The notes under the pieces were generated by a model. That model had not been told where the DNA came from and did not search any database. It saw only the letters and a program-made list of their open reading frames with translations. Positions 43,404 through 46,984 of a stretch of DNA of 46,984 nucleotides are shown here, one piece after another (positions within the stretch are counted from its first letter, which is position 1; the number at the start of each line of letters is the position of its first letter). Source of the stretch: Bacillota bacterium. Its GTDB lineage: Bacteria > Bacillota > Sulfobacillia > JAJZIM01. A program made the position numbers and the translations under genes. The DNA lies in contig JAJZIM010000018.1 of NCBI GenBank assembly GCA_021810565.1, positions 1-46,984 of the forward strand. Reading direction: 5' to 3'.

Positions 43404-43871
43404 TTGGAAGCCGGACGCATGCTGGGACCCCTGTCCTATCCCTACGAGATCACCCGGGCCATCTTCCGCGGCACGGCGGGGGTGTTGACGGACCTGGATC
43501 TCTTGCTCATGGCGCTGACCCTGCTGTCGGGAGGCTTGCTCCTGATGGGGCGGCGGCGTTCGACGGCCGGCTTCTGGCTGTGGGCACACCTGTCCGCCGC
43601 CACCGTGTTCTGGGTGGTGCGCATCGTGCTGTTCTACTTCCTCCTGGAGGGCTTCCGCATCTTCCTGGCGGTGGCCGGACTGGGGATGCTCTTCGTTTTC
43701 ATGGCCGCCGCCGTCTTGCTCATCGGGGTCTTCGTCCTGGGCCTGGTGCTGCACTACGGTCCCTGGCGGTCACCGGTGCGGGAGCGGCTGCTGCAGGTGC
43801 ATGTGGGGGTGGCCCTGCTGGCTGTGCTGCTCTCTGGGATCAGCCTGGTACCGTTGGCAGTATGGCCCTGA
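43404..43871 (+). CDS. Four-helix membrane protein, unknown
   Basis: A 155-residue protein with about four hydrophobic helices (near residues 30-47, 58-80, 85-115 and 130-152). No family is recognised and no heme or iron-sulfur motif is visible. The TTG start (43404) is about 10 bases after GGGAGGAG; ATG 43419 is an alternative. It follows the CcoG-like gene by 27 bases and is probably cotranscribed, suggesting a partner subunit or anchor, but that is position only. Confidence 0.7.
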   Translation: MEAGRMLGPLSYPYEITRAIFRGTAGVLTDLDLLLMALTLLSGGLLLMGRRRSTAGFWLWAHLSAATVFWVVRIVLFYFLLEGFRIFLAVAGLGMLFVFMAAAVLLIGVFVLGLVLHYGPWRSPVRERLLQVHVGVALLAVLLSGISLVPLAVWP

Positions 43872-43887
43872 TTTTGTGAACGCAGCT

Positions 43888-43969
43888 TTGCAGGTGCTTT
43901 GGTTTTCCGTTACAATCGTCAGCTTGCGCCTATTTTAACTTTACAATGCCATGCACATATGCTAATGTG
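43888..43969 (+). promoter_or_regulatory. Promoter region and inverted repeat of the SufR-like gene
   Basis: TTGCAG (43888-43893), 17-base spacer, TACAAT (43911-43916) is a good promoter. A second possibility is TTTACA (43940-43945), 17 bases, TAATGT (43963-43968). CACAT-N6-ATGTG (43954-43969) is a perfect inverted repeat overlapping the second -10 and lying just downstream of the first. Its 5-6-5 layout is like operators of dimeric winged-helix regulators, suggesting autorepression. Confidence 0.55.
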
Positions 43970-44000
43970 AATACAGAAAAAAGGGGAGGCGGTGGGGCGG

Positions 44001-44657
44001 ATGGTGGAGCGTAAACCTTCCAGTCGGCGCGAGATTCTGACCCTGCTGAAGCAGCACGGTCGGATGACTGTGGAGGAGCTGAGCCGAGCATTGGGCATCA
44101 CCCCCATGGGGGTGCGCCAGCACCTGGCGACCCTGGAGCGGGACGGCCTGGTGGAGAGTTCCCAGCTGCGGCGCAAGGTGGGGCGGCCGAGTTTTCTGTA
44201 TCACCTGACCCCCAAGGCCGAGGATGAATTCCCGCACCGCTACGACGACCTGGCCATCCGGCTGTTGAGGGATATTCGGGAGCTGGAGGGGGATGAGGGC
44301 CTTTCGGCCCTGATGGCGCGCCAGGAGGAGCATCAGGCCAAGCGCTGGGGACGCCGGGTGCAGGGTGAATCCCTGGAGACGCGGCTGAACGAGTTGTGCG
44401 ATACCCTGCGGGAAGAGGGGCAGATGCCCAGCCTCCGGCGGCTGGGCGACGGCAGCTGGGAGGTGCGCATCGCCAACTGCCTGCGCCCCCGGGCGGCCAG
44501 GGCTTTTCCGGTTCTGTGCGATGCCGACGCGGGAGCCTTCCAACGGATCCTGGGGGTCCAGGTGCAGCGCGAGACCTGCATGGCCACGGGGGACGGCGAT
44601 TGCGTCTACCGGGTGACGGCGGTGCCGGACCGGGTGGAGCAGGCCGCCGGCGAGTGA
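44001..44657 (+). CDS. SufR-like iron-sulfur winged-helix regulator
   Basis: A 218-residue regulator. Residues 1-75 form a DeoR/ArsR-type winged helix (SRREILTLLKQHGRMTVEELSRAL, key REILTLLK and TVEELSxALGITPMGVRQHL). The C-terminal half has four cysteines in the spacing Cys-x12-Cys-x19-Cys-x7-Cys, starting in IANCLRP and ending in GDGDCVYRV, resembling the iron-sulfur-binding domain of SufR repressors. Cyanobacterial SufR controls suf genes and senses cluster status; no suf genes are adjacent here. ATG 44001 is 11 bases after GGGGAGG; GTG 43992 is closer but too near. A strong terminator follows. Confidence 0.82.
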   Translation: MVERKPSSRREILTLLKQHGRMTVEELSRALGITPMGVRQHLATLERDGLVESSQLRRKVGRPSFLYHLTPKAEDEFPHRYDDLAIRLLRDIRELEGDEGLSALMARQEEHQAKRWGRRVQGESLETRLNELCDTLREEGQMPSLRRLGDGSWEVRIANCLRPRAARAFPVLCDADAGAFQRILGVQVQRETCMATGDGDCVYRVTAVPDRVEQAAGE

Positions 44658-44685
44658 GCTGCGGCTAGGCGTTCGGGCGGCGGGA

Positions 44686-44713
44686 GCCGGGGATGACCTC
44701 CCCGGCCTTTTCC
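44686..44713 (+). terminator. Terminator of the SufR-like gene
   Basis: GCCGGGGA (44686-44693) pairs perfectly with TCCCCGGC (44699-44706) around TGACC, followed by CTTTTCC. Confidence 0.7.
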
Positions 44714-44810
44714 GTTGGGGGAGCGGCGTGCCCAGCAGGATTTCCGTTTTAGAAAGGCGAAGATATACAAAAGGCGGGGGGCGAGGTGCTCCAAGGGGGG
44801 AGGCGCAGCG

Positions 44811-45431
44811 GTGCGCAGATTCCGGGCGGCGGTGCTGGCGGGTCTCATGGCCGCCGTGTTGGCCGGTTGCAGCAGCGACCTGTTGCCCGGGGCCTTGGCC
44901 CCGGTCTATCCGGGTCTCAAGGTGGGAATGGAGGCTCCGGCCAGCAACAACCTGGTGGTGGGGGAGCGGGTGACGCTCCACGGCAAGCCCCACGTGTTGC
45001 GCTGGTACGACACCAGCACCTCCGGGTCCCCCCTGGCGGCGCAGCTTCAGCAGGAGACGGTGCGCGAGGCCCTGACGCGCCATCAGTACATCTTCGTCCT
45101 GTTCGACGTGCCGGTGCATGAGACCAACGGCGCCTTGAACTTAGAGTACGCGCTGCACCTGCACCATCTTTTCGGCAAGAAGATCGCCGTCATCCTCATC
45201 GACCTGTGGGATGATCCCCAGGTGGCCCCCCAGTGGAACCTGAGCACCTCGGCCCACCACGCCGAGTTCCTGATCGGCCCCCACGGCCATATCCGCTATG
45301 CCTTCGTGGGCTTTTTCGAGGTGCAGCCGATGCAACAGCGCATCGAGGATCTGCTGCACCACCGTTACCGGGCGCTTTGGCAGGCCTCCCCGGCGACATT
45401 GCGCCTGCCCTGGAGGCGGCAGCCCCGTTGA
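44811..45431 (+). CDS. Thioredoxin-fold-like lipoprotein
   Basis: A 206-residue exported protein: basic start RRFRAA, hydrophobic stretch and lipobox LAGC (about residue 18), so it is lipid-anchored outside the membrane. The rest resembles a thioredoxin/SCO1-like fold in pattern (YIFVLFDVP..., KKIAVILIDLWDDP, EFLIGPHGHIRYAFVGF, where LIGPxGxIRYxFVG is typical), but it has no CxxC redox pair and has many histidines (LHLHHLFGKK, HHAEFL) instead. GTG 44811 is 7 bases after GGGGGGAGG. Its stop overlaps the start of the FGE-like gene, so the two proteins are probably made together. The fold assignment is tentative. Confidence 0.7.
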   Translation: MRRFRAAVLAGLMAAVLAGCSSDLLPGALAPVYPGLKVGMEAPASNNLVVGERVTLHGKPHVLRWYDTSTSGSPLAAQLQQETVREALTRHQYIFVLFDVPVHETNGALNLEYALHLHHLFGKKIAVILIDLWDDPQVAPQWNLSTSAHHAEFLIGPHGHIRYAFVGFFEVQPMQQRIEDLLHHRYRALWQASPATLRLPWRRQPR

Positions 45432-46309
45432 GCGGGCCCCAGGCGGTGCGGCCCGTGGTGCGCTGGGTGGCGCGCCACGGGGGGCGGTTGGCGGCCGCAG
45501 GGCTTTTCCTCCTGGTGGTGGGCGTCACCCTGCACTCGGTGTACCTGGCGGGCCGGGTGATGCGCTCCTTTGCCCATGGAGGACTGCCCGGAAGCCAAGC
45601 TTCACCCCGGACGGCGGCGCCGGGGTTGTCCCGCATGGTGTTTATCCCGGCGGGCAGCTTCGTCATGGGCACCAACGCGCCCGGGGCCAACTCCAACGAC
45701 GGTCCGGCCCACCGGGTGCACCTGTCCGCCTACTACATCGGTCGCTACCTGGTCACCGATCGCGAGTACGCGCGTTTCTTGAAAGCCACGGGACGACCGG
45801 CGCCGACCGGCTGGCGCCACGGCACCTATCCGCCCGGGGAGGGTGACTATCCGGTCACGGACGTGACCTGGTACGACGCCACGGCTTACGCCCGGTGGGC
45901 CGGCGATCGGCTGTGCAGCGAGGCCGAGTGGGAGCACGCGGCCCGGGGGCCCCAGGACGGACAGTATCCCTGGGGGAACCACTGGGTGCCGGGCCGCGCC
46001 AACGTGGAGTATGACGTGGGCCACCCCACCGCCGTGGGGACGTACCTCTCCGGCGCCAGCCCCTACGGCCTGTACGACATGGCGGGGAACGTCTGGGAAT
46101 GGACCTCCTCGCCCTTCACGCCCTACCCGGGCAACGACGGCAAGAACTGGACCTTCGGGCGCTGGAAAGGATACGTGGTTACCCGCGGCGGCTCCTTCAT
46201 GTCCGATTGGATGGACGCCACCAGTTGGCAGCGCAATCCGGTGCTGCCCTCCAAGGCCGCCGGGTACATCGGGTTTCGCCTATGTCGCAACGCCGCCGGC
46301 GGCAGCTAG
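45428..46309 (+). CDS. Membrane-anchored formylglycine-generating-enzyme-like protein
   Basis: A 293-residue protein with an N-terminal membrane anchor (about residues 20-43) and an FGE/SUMF1-type domain: FIPAGSFVMGTNA, VTDVTWYDATAYARWAGDRLCSEAEWEHAARG (key VTWxDAxAYxxWxGxRLxSEAEWExAARG), YDMAGNVWEWTSSPF, and GGSFMSDWMD ... IGFRLCR at the end. Classical FGEs activate sulfatases by converting Cys to formylglycine using copper and two cysteines; here only Cys in FRLCR and CSEAE are visible, so catalysis is uncertain. Many such domains are binding scaffolds. TTG 45428 overlaps the lipoprotein stop. Its stop shares a CTAG with the minus-strand gene. No sulfatase is nearby. Confidence 0.87.
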   Translation: MSGPQAVRPVVRWVARHGGRLAAAGLFLLVVGVTLHSVYLAGRVMRSFAHGGLPGSQASPRTAAPGLSRMVFIPAGSFVMGTNAPGANSNDGPAHRVHLSAYYIGRYLVTDREYARFLKATGRPAPTGWRHGTYPPGEGDYPVTDVTWYDATAYARWAGDRLCSEAEWEHAARGPQDGQYPWGNHWVPGRANVEYDVGHPTAVGTYLSGASPYGLYDMAGNVWEWTSSPFTPYPGNDGKNWTFGRWKGYVVTRGGSFMSDWMDATSWQRNPVLPSKAAGYIGFRLCRNAAGGS

Positions 46310-46437
46310 GGGACGAAGGTGTTGGTCCCCCAAGGATTGAGGGGGAAGGGCAGCAGGGTGACCACGGCCGCGCCCAGCACGAAAACCATCGCGACCACTA
46401 GGAGCAGAATGGTCCAAAAGCGCCGTTCGGGGCTCAC
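46306..46437 (-). CDS. 43-residue membrane peptide downstream of iscB
   Basis: A short frame reading MSPERRFWTILLLVVAMVFV then a continued hydrophobic helix and a tail ending NTFVP. It has one clear membrane segment with positively charged residues before it. The GTG start (46437) overlaps the iscB stop TGA as GTGA, and no separate ribosome site is seen, so it would depend on coupling. Its stop shares a CTAG with the FGE-like gene. No family is recognised. It may be a chance frame or a displaced gene end joined to iscB. Confidence 0.4.
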   Translation of the reverse strand: MSPERRFWTILLLVVAMVFVLGAAVVTLLPFPLNPWGTNTFVP

Positions 46438-46984
46438 AAAATCGCGGCCAGGAAGCCCACCCCTTCAGGGATGGGAGGAATGGCCGCTTCCCTCCTTCCG
46501 ATTTGCCAGCCGTTGTTGTGCTGCAGGAGCCGGAAGTGCCGCCAGGAGATCCCCTGGATCATGCGCTTCCCGGCGGCGTCCTTCAGGTCGAAGGATCCCG
46601 AAGAGCGCACGGCCACCGTGCCGCGCCAGGTACCCGCGTATCGGCCGGACGGCACCCGGACAACTGCCGCGTCCCCGGTCCGAAAGCCGTGGACCGACTT
46701 CGACCGCGAACGGTGACCTTTGGGAAAACCGTACCGGTCGACGTTCGCCATCCGCCGGTGCCCACGGCCCAGCGCCCTGAGCACGACCACCTTGCCGTTG
46801 GCGAAGGTCAGCCGCTCCGGGGTGGACGCTCCGACGCAGGCGGCGTCCAGACAGTGATCCTTCGGCAGGCCGAACCTGGTGCGGTTGTACTTCGTCCTGG
46901 CCCCGGAGCCCGCTTCCGTAGGCATACCCATGCCCTTCAGCCGGTGCCATACCGCCCACCGGGTGGCGTTCATCATGGCGGTGT
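46434..46984 (-). CDS. iscB: RNA-guided nuclease IscB, C-terminal part (5' truncated at window edge)
   Basis: The frame enters the window from the right edge and covers about the last 183 residues. TGSGARTKYNRTRFGLPKDH-like motif (visible as KYNRTRFGLPKDHCLDAACVG), then LGRGHRRMANVDRYGFPKGH and FRTGDAAVVRVPSGRYAGTWRGTVAVRSSGSFDL, are the hallmark C-terminal parts of IscB, including the last RuvC region (His-x-Asp type DHCLDA) and the TID/PLMP-like end. IscB is the ancestor of Cas9 and uses an omega RNA encoded 5' of it, which would lie beyond the right edge. The N-terminal PLMP, bridge helix, HNH and first RuvC parts are outside the window, so intactness cannot be judged. The end overlaps a small peptide gene. 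Confidence 0.85.
   Translation of the reverse strand, partial: TAMMNATRWAVWHRLKGMGMPTEAGSGARTKYNRTRFGLPKDHCLDAACVGASTPERLTFANGKVVVLRALGRGHRRMANVDRYGFPKGHRSRSKSVHGFRTGDAAVVRVPSGRYAGTWRGTVAVRSSGSFDLKDAAGKRMIQGISWRHFRLLQHNNGWQIGRREAAIPPIPEGVGFLAAIL

Noticed and set aside
1-46984. CRISPR array, rRNA genes or replication origin
   Set aside because: No regularly spaced repeats, no rRNA core sequences and no DnaA-box cluster were noticed on reading through.

Overview
The window is about 47 kb of GC-rich (mostly above 65% by eye) bacterial chromosome. Gene content and order point to a high-GC, probably thermophilic member of the Bacillota (Firmicutes). The evidence is a glyQ-glyS-PPDK regulator-ppdK-dgt-dnaG-sigA-trmK-nif3 run, a T-box in front of leuA, an AbrB-type regulator, a PerR/Fur-rubrerythrin pair, the bacillithiol enzyme BshC, strong GGAGG ribosome sites and frequent TTG/GTG starts. 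I cannot name the genus from sequence alone.

Layout. 0-0.6 kb: the end of an unidentified gene and a c-type cytochrome lipoprotein. 0.6-12.6 kb: a housekeeping block of recO, glyQ, glyS, a small DUF4282-like membrane protein on the other strand, the PPDK regulatory kinase/phosphatase, ppdK, dgt, dnaG and sigA. 12.6-16.5 kb: tRNA-Asn, tRNA-Met, a separate tRNA-Val with a perfect consensus promoter, trmK, a Nif3-RNase HI fusion gene, and the RNase P RNA gene. 16.5-20.9 kb: a metallo-beta-lactamase-fold protein, a 14-TM-type MFS exporter, an aldo-keto reductase and a class V aminotransferase. 21.2-22.9 kb: a Crp/Fnr regulator facing a three-gene sulfur/redox operon (thioredoxin-like, DUF2892, TusA-like). 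23.0-27.0 kb: T-box, leuA, a methyltransferase and glgC. 27.1-33.9 kb: a PQQ-propeller lipoprotein, a DUF763 protein, an unrecognised protein, a YdcZ-type membrane protein, rubrerythrin and PerR, an AbrB-like regulator, a cation efflux protein and a macro-domain protein.

34.1-36.9 kb looks like an acquired or decayed island. It has a stop-containing fragment of a group II intron-type reverse transcriptase, a visibly AT-richer gene for a large membrane protein, and an IS605/TnpB-like 3' remnant with a terminal hairpin. 37.0-41.9 kb returns to core genes: pyrophosphatase, DedA, lytic transglycosylase, selA and bshC. 42.0-46.3 kb holds a CcoG/FixG-like polyferredoxin with a membrane partner, a SufR-like regulator, and a lipoprotein coupled to a membrane-anchored formylglycine-generating-enzyme-like protein. 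The right edge enters the C-terminal part of an IscB (OMEGA RNA-guided nuclease) on the minus strand, followed by an overlapping 43-residue membrane peptide gene.

Several regulators sit next to plausible operators: an inverted repeat placed like a class II activator site before the thioredoxin-DUF2892-TusA operon, Fur/PerR-type palindromes at the perR start, and a 5-6-5 palindrome before the SufR-like gene. Three convergent gene pairs end on a shared CTAG. The most unusual items are the Nif3-RNase HI fusion, the IscB and its coupled peptide, and the FGE-like/lipoprotein pair.
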